DNA of 64,000 nt, from contig OX243817.1 of NCBI GenBank assembly GCA_945859605.1, positions 27,135,303-27,199,302 on the forward strand, in the 5' to 3' direction. Position numbers and translations under genes: made by a program. Source of the stretch: Lumbricus rubellus. Taxonomy: Eukaryota > Annelida > Clitellata > Crassiclitellata > Lumbricidae. Positions 45,072-56,079 of this stretch are shown here, one piece after another; positions within the stretch are counted from its first letter, which is position 1, and the number at the start of each line of letters is the position of its first letter. The notes beneath the pieces were generated by a model, which was not told the origin of the DNA, ran no database searches, and saw only the letters and a program-made list of their open reading frames with translations.

Positions 45072-45180
45072 ATGCATGCATACATACATACATACATACA
45101 TACATACATACATACATACATACATACATACATACATACATACATACATACATACATACATACATACATACATACATACA

Positions 45181-45211
<31 letters not shown>
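45072..45211. repeat. (CATA)n
   Basis: Pure tetranucleotide array ending exactly at the second copy of the 145-bp segment. Confidence 0.95.
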
Positions 45212-45215
45212 TGAT

Positions 45216-45360
45216 TTTGGCCTTTTATAGAAACTCTTTTTCGAAGTATGAAGTTCGGATTATATACAAGAAAATGGATGACCATTGACCACCTATATTA
45301 TATTTTTTATAGGTCTAATTATGACACTAAACATAATGTAGGCCTAAGTGAAGGACAGTC
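45216..45360 (+). repeat. 145-bp duplicated segment, copy 2, between two (CATA)n arrays
   Basis: Same sequence as 43652-43795 with a 13-bp insertion. It is bounded on both sides by (CATA)n. Confidence 0.9.
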
Positions 45361-45465
45361 TTACATACATACATACATACATACGTACGTACGTACATAC
45401 ATACATACATACATACATACATACATACATACATACATACATACATACATACATACATACATACA

Positions 45466-45499
<34 letters not shown>

Positions 45500-45892
45500 C
45501 ATACATACATACATACATACATACATACATACATGCAAACATGCATATTACATACATACATACATGCATGCAAACATGCAAACATGCATACATGCATACA
45601 TGTATACATACATACATACATACATGCATACATACATACATACATACATACATACATACATACATACATACATACATACATACATACATACATACATACA
45701 TACATACATACATACATACATACATACATACATACATACATACATACACACATACATACATACATACATACATACATACATGCATGCATGCAAACATGCA
45801 TATTACATACATACATACATGGATGCAAACATGCAAACATGCATACATGCATACATGTATACATGCATAATGCATACACGCATACATGCATA
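45361..45892. repeat. (CATA)n with internal 240-bp higher-order repeat
   Basis: The interruption CATGCAAACATGCATATTACAT occurs twice, about 255 bp apart with the same context, so a long block of the array was duplicated. Confidence 0.93.
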
Positions 45893-46120
45893 ATAATAAT
45901 TTTCGTTTATTCAACAATCCGGTTACAGTGTACAACTATGCAGTTGAAACGTTTTACAGGAACTCAGATTACAGAAAACATAAATCTTAATTAACTACAC
46001 TAACTGAACAGACAGTCTGCAATGATCGGCGCTAATAGCAGCCTATAGCTTATCCGCCCAACGAGGGCTCGAACTACTCTCGCACTCTAGGCCAGCGTGT
46101 TATCCATTACTCTACCGGGC
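45893..46120 (-). mobile_element. tRNA-derived SINE
   Basis: On the minus strand, 46120-46056 is tRNA-like (GCCCGGTAGAGTAATGGATA ... GTTCGAGCC ... GGGC). A unique body follows, then an AATAAACGAAAATTATTATT tail. The T-arm is poorly paired, so the head is a SINE head or pseudo-tRNA and not a functional tRNA. Confidence 0.5.
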
Positions 46121-46162
46121 CTCACCCTGAGTAATAGAAAGCTCTGGTCCCACCCAGCTTGG

Positions 46163-46345
46163 CATGGGCGGAGACCTAGAGGGGACAGGGGGACGGTCCC
46201 CCCAATGCAGGGGTTGGGGGGACGGCCCATGCATTCGTCCCCCCAATAATTGAGCGTGAGGAAAAAAATTATTGACTTTTCGGACTTTTTGGGCAAAATG
46301 ACAACAATAAATGATATTGCATTGAACGTCATGAAACAATACAAA
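46163..46345. mobile_element. MITE fragment, CATGGGCGGAGAC family
   Basis: Left end CATGGGCGGAGACC and GGGACGGTCCCCC match 26938-27145. The right terminal repeat is missing. Confidence 0.65.
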
Positions 46346-46927
46346 TTCGTATGCATGCCCATTCCTTTCGGAAATAAGTTATAGAATTATATGCCTAATG
46401 CCTATCTATCTTTCGTGTAGACGATCTTGGGGCATATCGATTTAATACGCGCTATTAGATCTGTCCTAATAAAATTTATTAGGATAGCTCTAATAGTGCG
46501 TAGCCTATCATTTAATGAACGCTTTTAATTGGCCGATGGCGACAGAAAATATCGGTAAAATGTTATTGCAGGCTACTCAACGCAGTTTAGTACCTGATGT
46601 ATTTGTCCATCAGTTTTATTTCTATCGTTCGTGTACGATATTGGACACATCAATTTAAAACACTTAAATTCCTGTTAAATGGACGTATTTAACAGCCTGT
46701 AGGCGCCAGCGATATCGACAAAACACTGATGTTTAGTATTTCATTATAATAGTCGTATCATTCTTGAAGTTTATGGTCGGCGCGCTCTCTTTGTGGCTGC
46801 CAGATGCGCAGTTCTGTTCTGCTGTGAAGACATCTATAAATAATATATTTTGATTGTTCAGCTGTCCGTGAGTGTCCGCTCTTAATATCTGACGTTCTAT
46901 TCAATACGACGGCTCACACGAACTGGG

Positions 46928-47130
46928 TCAGGCAATGGGCTTAACTTTCCTCGTAAAAGTGGTGGCGACTATTCCTTTGCTCATAGCTTCTCAGCTCCCT
47001 TCTTTTACTCGGCTTCCTCTAGGCCTACCCGCTCCCAAGATACAAATTTGGTATGAATTCCGGTGAGAGCTCTCACTCACTTTCGTCCTTCTCCATTCTC
47101 ACTCTTTACCCTATAATCGTCTCTCTCGCT
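46928..47130. repeat. Dispersed 190-bp repeat, copy 1
   Basis: GTGGTGGCGACTATTCCTTTGCTCA ... TCTCAGCTCCCTTCTTT ... GATACAAATTTGGTATGAA, matching 47466-47660 in order. Confidence 0.8.
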
Positions 47131-47465
47131 GGTATACGCTCCTCGATCACTCCACTCACGGATCATTAAGTCAACGTCTAAAACACACATATTTTTCACA
47201 AAATTCTATCCAGATCCCTCATATTCTATTCGCCTGATTCGATAGCAACTTCAATTCTATCTCAAAGTATAGTGCAGGAGTGTTCATGAAACACTGCAAG
47301 CCTATTTGTGAAACCCTGTTCAGTATACTACACTCAACATAGCCTACATTCTTAATATGTTTATTTAAATAGGGTTTTCTTGTTGCGCATAATAATTTCC
47401 CGGTGCATGTGCTTTTATTCGTACAAGAGCGACATGATTGTAGGCTATAACTGTTTAGTCTAGAC
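47131..47465. other. Unassigned stretch between the 190-bp repeats
   Basis: No gene recognised. The missing 3' exon of the calmodulin-like gene could be anywhere below 47745. Confidence 0.3.
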
Positions 47466-47660
47466 CATGGGCGTAAGTTTCCCCGGCAAAGTGGTGGTGA
47501 CTATTCCTTTGCTCACAGCTTCTCAGCTCCCTTCTTTCCGCGGCTTCCTGCATGGATCCGTTCCACAGATACAAATTTAGTATGAACTCTGATGAGAACT
47601 CTCTCACTCTCTCTCACTCTCTCACTCTCTCACTCTCTTCTCCATTCTCACTATTTACCC
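47466..47660. repeat. Dispersed 190-bp repeat, copy 2
   Basis: Same family as 46928; it ends in a (CTCTCA)n tract. Confidence 0.8.
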
Positions 47661-47744
47661 ATTCTCGTCTCTCACAGTGCTATATATGGTTAGGGTATAT
47701 AGCGCCGTATCTTATAATAAGTATGCAGTACTTTCATAGCTGAC

Positions 47745-47993
47745 CTAAGTAGTTGATGCGTCCGTCTCCTCTGACGTCGGCCATCTTGATTATCTCCGCC
47801 AGATCGTCGTCCTCGAGAGGTTCTCCGTAGGACTTCAAGGCCGTCCTCAGGTCGTCCGTGCGCAGAAGACCTCGACCGCCCTTGTCGAAGTACCTGAGAG
47901 CCTCTTCTAGGTCGTGATGGATCTCTGCCTCTGTTTGAAGACCTCGATGGCCGACCAGTCTGAGAAACTCTTCGTAGCTCATCTTACCATTGT
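47745..47993 (-). CDS. Calmodulin-like exon 4: EF2 end, EF3, EF4
   Basis: Acceptor TTCAACAG (AG at 47995-47994), donor TTAG|GTCAGC. It encodes [36 protein letters not shown] and [16 protein letters not shown]. Reading on past the donor gives GQL and a TGA at 47736-47734. Confidence 0.88.
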
Positions 47994-50900
47994 CTGTTGA
48001 AGGAAAATTATTAACTATAATATTCAGTAAGCAGGGCTTTTTTAACCTGCAGTTGTACACAAAATGTGCAGTTCTAAATGGATTTTTGCAGTTGTAGAGG
48101 TACTTCTGTGCAGTTAAAAGTTAAAGCTATAGTTGAAACAGGTCATTGTCTTCCGATCGGAAGTAATTTACCATGGAGGATGGGAAAGAAAAGATAACCG
48201 AAAGAAGTAGTTGTGCAGTTCTAAAAATGCCTTAAAAACAGCCCTGTCGGAATTGATGTGGAGTGAAAGTTTTGAGATCAAATAGATCATTGTTACCAGT
48301 CAATACACATCATGAATGAGAGTTGGAAATATTATTTGAAAAAAACTGTATCAGAAATTCGCATTTTATTTATAAAGTTATGTAGCGCCTCTCGCAGTGC
48401 ACACTAATCCATGCAGTGCGTGAGACAAAGAGAGAAAAGTGGTCTTGAGACAACGAAAAGAGGCGCACGCGTGGTCCACCAGTTCATAAGAAGGAAATTC
48501 AAGGAACGCGTCGGAGACTTGGAGGAAATTGGTTCCACAATGCAGATTTAGTCATTGTAGCTTCCTAAAATAAATCATGCGCAGGATCTGACACATCGGG
48601 CACAGGACAGAGAATTATGGAGAAGAGTAGTCAAGTGTGCAGTGGACACCTACGGGCTGTCAGCCCATGGATAAAGAAGGAGAAGAAGAAAATAAATAGT
48701 GACAGCTTGACAAGGAACCTTTGGTTACTGACCATTGAGGACGGCCTCCAGCAGCATGTCCTTTATTTCCGAATCGGTCGGTGTTTGACCCATTGACCTC
48801 AACGCATTGCCGAAGTCATGTGCAGCAATGCATCCACTTCCGTTGCGCTCAAATTCACCGAATGCGTCTTTCAGCTCTGCAAACATTGAATGCTGCAGCT
48901 AATGGATTGATTGATGGATGGATGGATGGATGGATGGATGGATGGATGGATGGATGGATGGGTGGATGGGTGGATGAATTGATGGATAAATGGATGGGTG
49001 GATGGATGGATGAATAAATGGATGGATTGATGGATTGATGGATGGATTGATGGATGGATTGATGGATGGATGAATGGATGATGGATTGATGGATGGATGG
49101 ATGGATGGATGGATGGATGGATTGATGGATGAATTGATGGATGGATGATGGATGGATGGATGGATGATGGATTGATGGATGGATGGATGGATAGATGATG
49201 GATTGATGGATGGATGGATGGATAGATTGATGGATGAATTGATGGATGGATGATGGATGGATGGATGGATGATGGATGGATGGATGATGGATTGATGGAT
49301 GGATGGATAAATGGATAGGTGGATGGATGGATGGATGGATGGATGATGGATTGATGGATTGATGGATGGATGGATAGATTGATGGATGAATTGATGGATG
49401 AATTGATGGATGGATGATGGATGGATGATGGATGGATAGATTGATGGATGAATTGATGGATGGATGATGGATTGATGGATGGATGGATAAATGGATAGGT
49501 GGATGGATGGATGGATGGATGGATGATGGATTGGTGGATGGATGGATGATGGATTGTTGGATGGATGGATGGATAGATTGATGGATGAATTGATGGATGG
49601 ATGATGGATGGATGGATGATGGATTGATGGATGGATGGATAAATGGATAGGTGGATGGATGGATGGATGGATGATGGATTGGTGGATGGATGGATGGATG
49701 ATGGATTGATGGATGGATGGATGGATAGATTGATGGATGAATTGATGGATGGATGGATGGATGATGGATTGATGGATGGATGGATAAATGGATAGGTGGA
49801 TGGATGGATGGATGATGGATTGATGGATGGATGGATGGATGGATGGATGGATGGATGGATGGATGGATGGATGGATGGATGGATGGATGGATGGATGGAT
49901 AGATTGATGGATGAATTGATGGATGGATGGATGAATGGATGATGGATGATTGATGGATGGATGGATGGATGTATGGATGGATGGATGGATGGATGGATGG
50001 ATGGATGGGTGGATGGATGGATGGATGGATGGATGGATGGATGGATGGATGGATGGATGGATGGATGGATGGAGGGATGGATGGATGGATGGATGGATGG
50101 AGGGATGGATGGGTGGATGGATGGAAAGACGGATGGATGAATTGAATGGACGGATGGACGGACGGACGGACGGATGGACGGACGGACGGATGGACGGACG
50201 GACGTGTGTGTAGGTAAACAGACAGATAGATAGATACGTGTATAGGCAGACAAGCGGATAAATAGATGGACGGAGTTTGTGTCATTAACCTGCTAGCTGT
50301 TGCTCCGTAAACTGATACATCCTCATCGCTAATTTGTCTTTGTCTGGCTTTTCATTTACCGCGCCATGGTCAGTTTGGGTCACTGCAGGTTGACCATCGG
50401 TGACCGAAACGTTTTCGGTCTTCGGCTAAATATACGAAAATCAAATTCAATTGTTACGCATATTAAATCTGTATTCACTCAAAGATGTGCATCACAATTT
50501 ATGAGAATATAGACTATATAGTATATTTAAGTTAAGTGTAAAGCGAGCAATTTATTACAGTGGCTGCATGAGTAGGCCTATTTGTTTTGCTTACAGTTAA
50601 AATCAGCCAAAAAACGATCAGATATTTTTTTTCATTCATTGTCTGTTGGGAAACAAAGCGAGTCATAGTTTATAGTTACGTAAACTTTTATTAGCAAGAA
50701 ATATTAATAGTACAAAATTGTTAATCGTTGATTCTTGACACAGCTAGCCTACTTGTTGTATTTCCTTTTATCAGCCGATTCGTTCAGTTTTCTAGAATTT
50801 TGCACCGCAAAACATAGACTCTATAATAGCCTAAGCCTACAGCGAGAGGCAAAAATTCGCAACTAAATGGAGATAATGATTATTATCCGTTCTATTATAA

Positions 50901-51098
50901 TACCTCAAGTAGGCCTATAATTTGAGGTCATTCTGAATCATTTGCTCGCAATTGGATCTGTATATTCACGAATTCTTGAAATCAGTCTTGTCACTCAGAT
51001 CGTAAGAAACAACAGTTGCTCTATGATGCTACAAACTTAATTAGCAATCGCTCATCACTCACCTTCTGCTGCTTGTTGTAGCTTATCTTTACTTCCAT
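47745..51098 (-). CDS. Calmodulin-like EF-hand protein, four exons found, last short exon missing
   Basis: Exons 51098-51063, 50425-50290, 48876-48733 and 47993-47745 join in phase (0, 1, 1 and out in phase 1), giving 188 codons so far. ATG at 51098 has a purine at -3. A 50-residue N-terminal extension ([12 protein letters not shown], then a [11 protein letters not shown] linker) precedes [20 protein letters not shown], which aligns to LTEEQIAEFKEAF of calmodulin. EF1 loop [14 protein letters not shown]2 [14 protein letters not shown]3 [12 protein letters not shown] and EF4 [11 protein letters not shown] all lack one or more canonical ligands. The final intron breaks EF4 at its twelfth position, where Glu is expected from the next exon. 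If that intron is not used, the protein would end in GQL. It converges on the PMCA gene. It could be a calmodulin-like or centrin-like sensor; Ca2+ binding looks weak. Confidence 0.85.
48032..48246. mobile_element. MITE, CAGGGCTGTTTTTA family, inverted copy
   Basis: Ends CAGGGCTTTTTTAA and TTAAAAACAGCCCTG. The body is the reverse complement of 20715 and 26415. The flanks do not show a clean target duplication. It lies in a calmodulin-like gene intron. Confidence 0.75.
48360..48420 (-). mobile_element. Degenerate L2-like LINE 3' terminus
   Basis: TTTATAAAGTTATGTAGCGCCTCTCGCAGTGC resembles the shared LINE end. Confidence 0.4.
48733..48876 (-). CDS. Calmodulin-like exon 3: EF1 and start of EF2
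   Basis: Acceptor ATGTTTGCAG, donor GTCAGT. It enters and leaves in phase 1. It encodes [20 protein letters not shown], then [18 protein letters not shown]. Confidence 0.92.
48905..50215. repeat. (GGAT)n array, 1.3 kb, in a calmodulin-like gene intron
   Basis: Tetranucleotide array with TGATGGATTGATGG variants arranged in longer periods (about 180-190 bp around ATAAATGGATAGGTGGATGG), ending in GGAC units. It starts about 28 bp from the acceptor of the exon at 48876. Long Ser/Ile/His/Pro frames on the minus strand come from the repeat. Confidence 0.95.
50290..50425 (-). CDS. Calmodulin-like exon 2: linker and helix A
   Basis: Acceptor ATATTTAG, donor GTTAAT. It enters in phase 0 and leaves in phase 1. 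It encodes a polar linker, then [17 protein letters not shown]. Confidence 0.88.
50430..51050. other. First intron of the calmodulin-like gene
   Basis: Unique AT-rich DNA, no repeat family recognised. Confidence 0.55.
51063..51098 (-). CDS. Calmodulin-like exon 1 (start codon)
   Basis: GACGAGATGG start context, 12 codons ([12 protein letters not shown]), then donor GTGAGTG. It is in phase with the next exon. Confidence 0.78.
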
Positions 51099-51109
51099 CT
51101 CGTCGAAGA

Positions 51110-51800
51110 AAAACTGAACTCAAAACAAACTTTAGTTTCGCAGAGAAATTCAGTCACACTAAACTATACTAGGAGAAGAAGTGAGAAGCAGTTCCGCAAT
51201 ATATCTTCCAACCAGTGTTGCTGAGCTGAGTTTTCACTTCTCCAGTACCAGTGTTAATTAAAGCTTATGATCTTACCAAACGCAGGAGTCAGAAAGATGT
51301 ATGGATTGCGGCAAGGTTCGGGCAATAGCGCACCTGTAATTCAGCTGATGTATAGTCTTAATAATCAATTATTCACACCTTTATTGCTTCGTCAATGAAC
51401 GTCAAGAAATGAATGCGGAAGGCCTATCCATCTAATTAGCCAATCCGTCCAACTGGATCCGGTCCAAAAGAACGATTCTTTGCGGCAAAGGCTTTGCATG
51501 CTAATCCGATTTAGAGACAACAAGAAACAACAACAATACGGCGAGATTGTTATTTTTACTGATGCCTTTGAAATTGTTTGTGGCTTTGAGATGAGGTTCT
51601 GCTCTTATTATTTTGCTCTTATTATAGGCATAATTATTATTATTTATTTTATTTATTTCTCCAGTTCTATAACACCCCTTCAGGCTCTCTAAGCAGAGGA
51701 GCTCCTGACTACAGCGCGGACACTGCATCTGAGCTTCACGCCGAAGCGCATGAAGAATTCGAGTGAAAGACTTACTCAGATTCGAACCCGCAACCTTCCG
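51110..51800. other. Upstream region of the calmodulin-like gene and a repeat end
   Basis: A probable promoter region with no motif I can defend. At 51655-51830 CTATAACACCCCTTCAGGCTCTCT and GATTCGAACCCGCAACCTTC look like a LINE/SINE terminus with a B-box-like complement. Confidence 0.4.
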
Positions 51801-51809
51801 GCTGGTAGT

Positions 51810-52820
51810 GTAACGATCGTGGAAATTGCGATCGTTAATTATAAATTTGCGGCCTAAACGACTTTGCGGCCTAGCTAAATTTACGGCCTAGCTAAATTTA
51901 CGGCCTTGCTAGATTTGCGACCGGCCTTCGGAGTTTAGCCACTTTTTGGAACCGACCTCCGGTGCAGTAATCCCTTTTTAGCGGAGAGTGCCGCATTGCG
52001 ACACTCTATTTTTAGATCGGCGGCAATGCAACAGCTTTGATTGGTCCGCCTCGGTCACGGGACTCAAACGAGTCACGTGATGTGGCCTGTGATTGGCCGA
52101 GAGCACTGAACTCGTCAGTGCGAGGCAAGATTTTGATCGGGTAACATCTACGCACTCGAGTGGCAGAAATTGTGGAAGAATTTCCGAAGTTTGGTAGGCT
52201 GATTGCCGTAAAATAAGCTGTTGAAAGAAATTGTTTTGGAGGCCGAACAGTGGGTTTTCCTTCCGTTAAGACCGTAGTGTCTGCAAGAAGAGCAATTTGT
52301 ATATTTATCCAAATTGTCGGAACTTCGATTTCATCCGCTGTCGCGACTGACGCGCTGGTAGATGTCCGGACGGAATTTCACTGGCAGACATTTGCAATAA
52401 TTATATCTGGAGAATCAGGGAAGTATACCCTTTTGAATGTGGTTGTTGTAGTTAAAACCGAGAAGTATTGCTTGCTCTTTGCTGTGAATAAGTTGATAGT
52501 TAATTGGACGCACTGATAATTAATGTAAATGCAAAGCGATGATTAATGCGATAATTAAGAGAAAGGCAAATTGAACGCACTGTTGACTAATTAAATAACT
52601 AATTAAAGAACTAATTAAATAACTAATTGAATAACTAATTAGTTTTCCTTCAGTGGAGTTATCTACTAAGGGTTGTACTAGTGTGAATCATACTGTACTT
52701 GTCACGACGGATAAGAGAAACCATCGAGTAATTTTGTGAATAATTAAACCAGATTAAGAAGAGAAGCGTGTCGTAAATGAATAATTATTTATCACGGAAA
52801 TAATTACAAACTGATTGCAT
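51810..52820. other. Possible promoter or LTR-like region upstream of the 52824 ORF
   Basis: An inverted pair AACGATCGTGG...TGCGATCGTTAA at 51810-51838, three TTTGCGGCC or TTTACGGCC repeats at 51845-51906, two CCAAT-like boxes (TGATTGGTCC, TGATTGGCCG) and CACGTG at 52073-52100. No second copy of this stretch was found in the window. Confidence 0.35.
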
Positions 52821-52823
52821 TAG

Positions 52824-53453
52824 TTGAACTTAACTGGAAATATTGTGAAAACCCTCTCAAAGTTAGAAATGTCATCCCTTAAATTTGAGGAGGAGGAGGA
52901 AGAAGTGATGGGAAGTGAGGTGGAGGATAATGAGAGTGTAGCTGAAGTGCCTGGAACCCCACCGCTACTTCCTGACCATGTTCGAGAATTCATGGAGCGC
53001 CAAGAAAACCGAATACAAAGTTTGATAACAAAACAAGAGGAATTAGAACAGAACTTACAGGAATATGAGAGGGACCTGAACTTGCACAAACAGAGGGCAA
53101 CCGAGTTATCCATAGGTAAGGAAACCCGAACAGTAAGTGGAGGGGATTTGAACCCAGAGCAGTCTGAAATAGGGGCTGTCGCTCTCCCACAGAGAGCCGT
53201 GGACATATGTCGCCGATTAGAGCCATCCTTGGTACCTGGTTATAGAGAAGAGGGTTTCGAATCCTTACCTGAGTGGGCCTCGGTGGTGCCTGGTTTCCTA
53301 GGGAACAGAACTAGGGTCCTGGAACTTAATGATGTAGCCCCTCCCCGCCTTGCTTCTTGGCCAGGGGACCCCTCTGAGAATAAGGGTGCTAAGGAGGTAG
53401 AATTGACACTGACAGGGGTGGTCTTTTGGCTGAGGGCACGCGCGCAACAGTAG
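52824..53453 (+). CDS. Hypothetical protein, coiled-coil (possible gag-like or first exon)
   Basis: A 209-codon frame with balanced composition. An acidic N-terminus (FEEEEEEVMGSEVEDN) is followed by a predicted coiled coil around residues 50-95 (FMERQENRIQSLITKQEELE) and a C-terminal part with RAVDICRRLEPSLVPGY. A downstream Met (MSSLKFEEE, 52869) is an alternative start. I recognise no family. The layout (coiled coil, no RT nearby) could be the gag part of a decayed LTR element or an exon of a cellular gene. The minus-strand frame over the same span is its shadow. Confidence 0.4.
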   Translation: MNLTGNIVKTLSKLEMSSLKFEEEEEEVMGSEVEDNESVAEVPGTPPLLPDHVREFMERQENRIQSLITKQEELEQNLQEYERDLNLHKQRATELSIGKETRTVSGGDLNPEQSEIGAVALPQRAVDICRRLEPSLVPGYREEGFESLPEWASVVPGFLGNRTRVLELNDVAPPRLASWPGDPSENKGAKEVELTLTGVVFWLRARAQQ

Positions 53454-54590
53454 GCATCGAACGTAGGCCTACCCCTACACCCCGCGCCCCATATACCATC
53501 ACATCCAATGCGTCCATATACATCTCACCGGATATACATATATGTTCAAACGTGACTTCGTTGGCTCTGTTCTCACCAAAGCCTTTCAAACCAAGAGTTG
53601 GCAGCCCTATAAGCCCTTGTCATCTCTCGCCTCGACTACTCCAACTGTCTGTCCTATCCGGTCCTCCGTCATCGACAATACAATCTCCACCCTCAGTCCC
53701 CCACACCGCATATTGCCTAGGCCCTGATCACGCTATACACCATACAATGATTAAAAGGACTTTCTAGTTGTCACTGCAATGGGGTCTAAGCAATGGCATT
53801 TTGTTTCTGATCTAACTTTGCTGGGGGTAGGCCCTACGCCACCATTCGATTTTTTTTACTTGGGGTGCACAATAAAAAGAAAGTTTGATAACCCATGCCC
53901 TAATGAAAGGTCCTGGTCGTAGATATCACATCGCGCCAACGCTGCAACAACTACATTGGCCCCCATTCGTATCATCACCTTCAATAACATCCTAATACCA
54001 TGTATAGCATCCACCCTGGTCCCTGGAACCTCTCCGTTCAATGTTAATCTGCCTCAAAATCCAGACCATCCACGCCAGAAGGTTTTATGGCACCGCGCAG
54101 TAATCGGAAGTTTAGTAGTCGTGCATTGTTGGTCACGTGATCCAAAAGATGGAGGAGTCTTCCAACGTCAGTTCTTTCATGCATATCTTTTGCTCAATTT
54201 AAATCAAAATTAACTCATCTATTCTTATCAGCGAAACGCGCTTTCGTGCAAGACATGCTTTGGGCAAATCGCGCCAGATAAATCTTCAGTTCTATTATTG
54301 GTTAATTTAAGCTTAGGTCTACTTATGATTTATGGCCCTATAGGCTACATAAAGCACTTTCCGACAGGCTCTCTTATAATTATGTGCTCTCCTAGGAGCC
54401 AGTGCTGATTGACGCCTACGAAAACTTCTGATAATGCTAGCACAACTATATAGTTTATAAACTTTACGATAGACCACTTGAAAATCCACTTGACCCATTG
54501 CGATGCTGTTGTCAAGTCATATAATCGTGCCCATGCAGAGGCCATAATTATCAGGTCTCTTCTATATCTGTCCATTCGTCCGTCCTTCCC
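53454..54590. other. Unassigned stretch
   Basis: No recognised gene. A C-rich block at 53470-53730 has open frames on several strands without similarity. Confidence 0.4.
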
Positions 54591-54630
54591 CCTCTGTCTG
54601 TCTGTGGCGTTGGTGTCCGTCCGTCCGTCC

Positions 54631-54661
<31 letters not shown>

Positions 54662-54755
54662 GGTCTGTCTGTCGGTCTGTCTATTTCTGTCTGTCTGTCT
54701 GTCTGTCTGTCGGTCTGTCTATTTCTGTCTGTCTGTCCGTCTGTCTGTCGGACCC
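54590..54755. repeat. (GTCT)n microsatellite
   Basis: GTCT/GTCC/GTCG units with a duplicated GGTCTGTCTATTTCTGTCTG block. Confidence 0.93.
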
Positions 54756-54850
54756 TTGGACCTTGATCTCGACCGATTCAGATCAACCTCATCTGCCTAC
54801 AGATAGTACAGTGGCTTAGGTGACCAGGATTAAAAATAAGACAATACGGT

Positions 54851-55185
54851 CAGGGGCGGATACAGAAATTTTCGAAAGGGGCGGGGCAAAATTTTCGGTC
54901 ATCTTTGTCAGAAAAATCTGATTACTTTTTAGTCATTTGGTCGAAATGTCTGAAAAATATACCAATTTTCCCTGACAAAATAACCGATGACTTTTTAGTC
55001 ATCTGGTCGTAATCTCTTCGAACTATACTATGCCCTCTCTAATCGCATGATACTGTTTCTCTCTCGCCTTATTCCGCTGCATTTATTTAAAACCTTGTTG
55101 AAACCAAATGGGAGGGGCCACATTCTATTCACTTTTGGAATGGGGGGAACCATAGCCGGATTGGCCCTCCCTGGATGCGCCTCTG
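54851..55185. mobile_element. hAT-type MITE, CAGGGGCGGATACAG ends
   Basis: The right end reverse-complements to CAGAGGCGCATCCAG (12/15). Flanks AATACGGT (54843-54850) and AATTCGGT (55186-55193) match 7/8. It contains GACTTTTTAGTCAT motifs also seen at 24988, 56900, 58500 and 60140. Confidence 0.8.
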
Positions 55186-55299
55186 AATTCGGTCAATATG
55201 TCTTCTGCTGTGGCTCCGCTTGTGGAGTGGACTCAATGTTTTGAACTAATTATAAAAAATAATGTCGCAGGTTGAACCATGCATAGTATAGTACAGTAT

Positions 55300-55365
55300 A
55301 GTAGGTACAGGGATATAAGAATGTAGGTACTGGGATATAAGAATGTAGGTACTGGGATATAAGAA
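55300..55365. repeat. 24-bp tandem repeat GATATAAGAATGTAGGTACT
   Basis: Three copies. Confidence 0.85.
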
Positions 55366-55611
55366 TGCAGATGTCATTAGCAGTTTTGGCCACAAGGCCA
55401 CAGTCCAAGTCGACGAAGTCGGTCGAGTCGATCGAAGACCAAGCCAAGTCGATTGTAGCTCACGACTCGATCGACTGCGAGGTATATGACGACGCTCTCA
55501 TCCATCTAACAGGCTTGGGACTGGTACTGTCACCAGAGTGCGAGCAGTGGCGGATGTTTTCATGTAGTAGGCCTACAGTTGTCCATGATATTATTACAGG
55601 CCTAGATAGGG

Positions 55612-56068
55612 CCGGTGTCACGAAATAGAGTATCCCCCATATTAATAGTATCCCCCCCAAATGAGGAAAAGTCAAAAATAACACTTCCGCGTGCATTTAT
55701 TTTTGCAAATTAATTTTCATCTGCTCTGTTTTGAACAATGACACTAACAGATATGTTTATTCATACTAGATAATTTGTTTTGCTTTGGTTTTATAGCACT
55801 TAAAACATTTAAAACGCTTAAAAACACTCGGAGACACTAAATAATTTCGAGTTGCCTTTCTCTGAGCATTGCTTAGGTCACTTAAAACAATTAGAGTGAC
55901 TTTAAATTTTGATTAGAGTATAAATGTTTTAATTATACGCATTTTTCAAAAAATGGGATAGAATGTTTATCCCCCCGGATAGTCTAGACCGGTTAATTCC
56001 ATCCGGGGGATAGATTAATTCATCCCCCCGGATAGCTTTCAGGGGGGATAATCCTTTTCATGACACCG
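55612..56068. mobile_element. Inverted-repeat element with CCGGTGTCA ends
   Basis: GGGCCGGTGTCACGAAA on the left and TTTTCATGACACCGGAAC on the right are inverted matches. Inside, CCCCCGGATAG occurs repeatedly in both orientations near the right end and ATCCCCC near the left. The target duplication was not resolved. Confidence 0.6.
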
Positions 56069-56079
56069 GAACAAACCGT

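Noticed and set aside
46056..46120. Functional tRNA gene on the minus strand
   Set aside because: The T-arm does not pair and the anticodon arm is not convincing; it fits a SINE head better.
48855..50285. Two 460-476-codon frames rich in HPSI on the minus strand
   Set aside because: Products of the (GGAT)n array. The real exons of the calmodulin-like gene lie at its edges in other frames.
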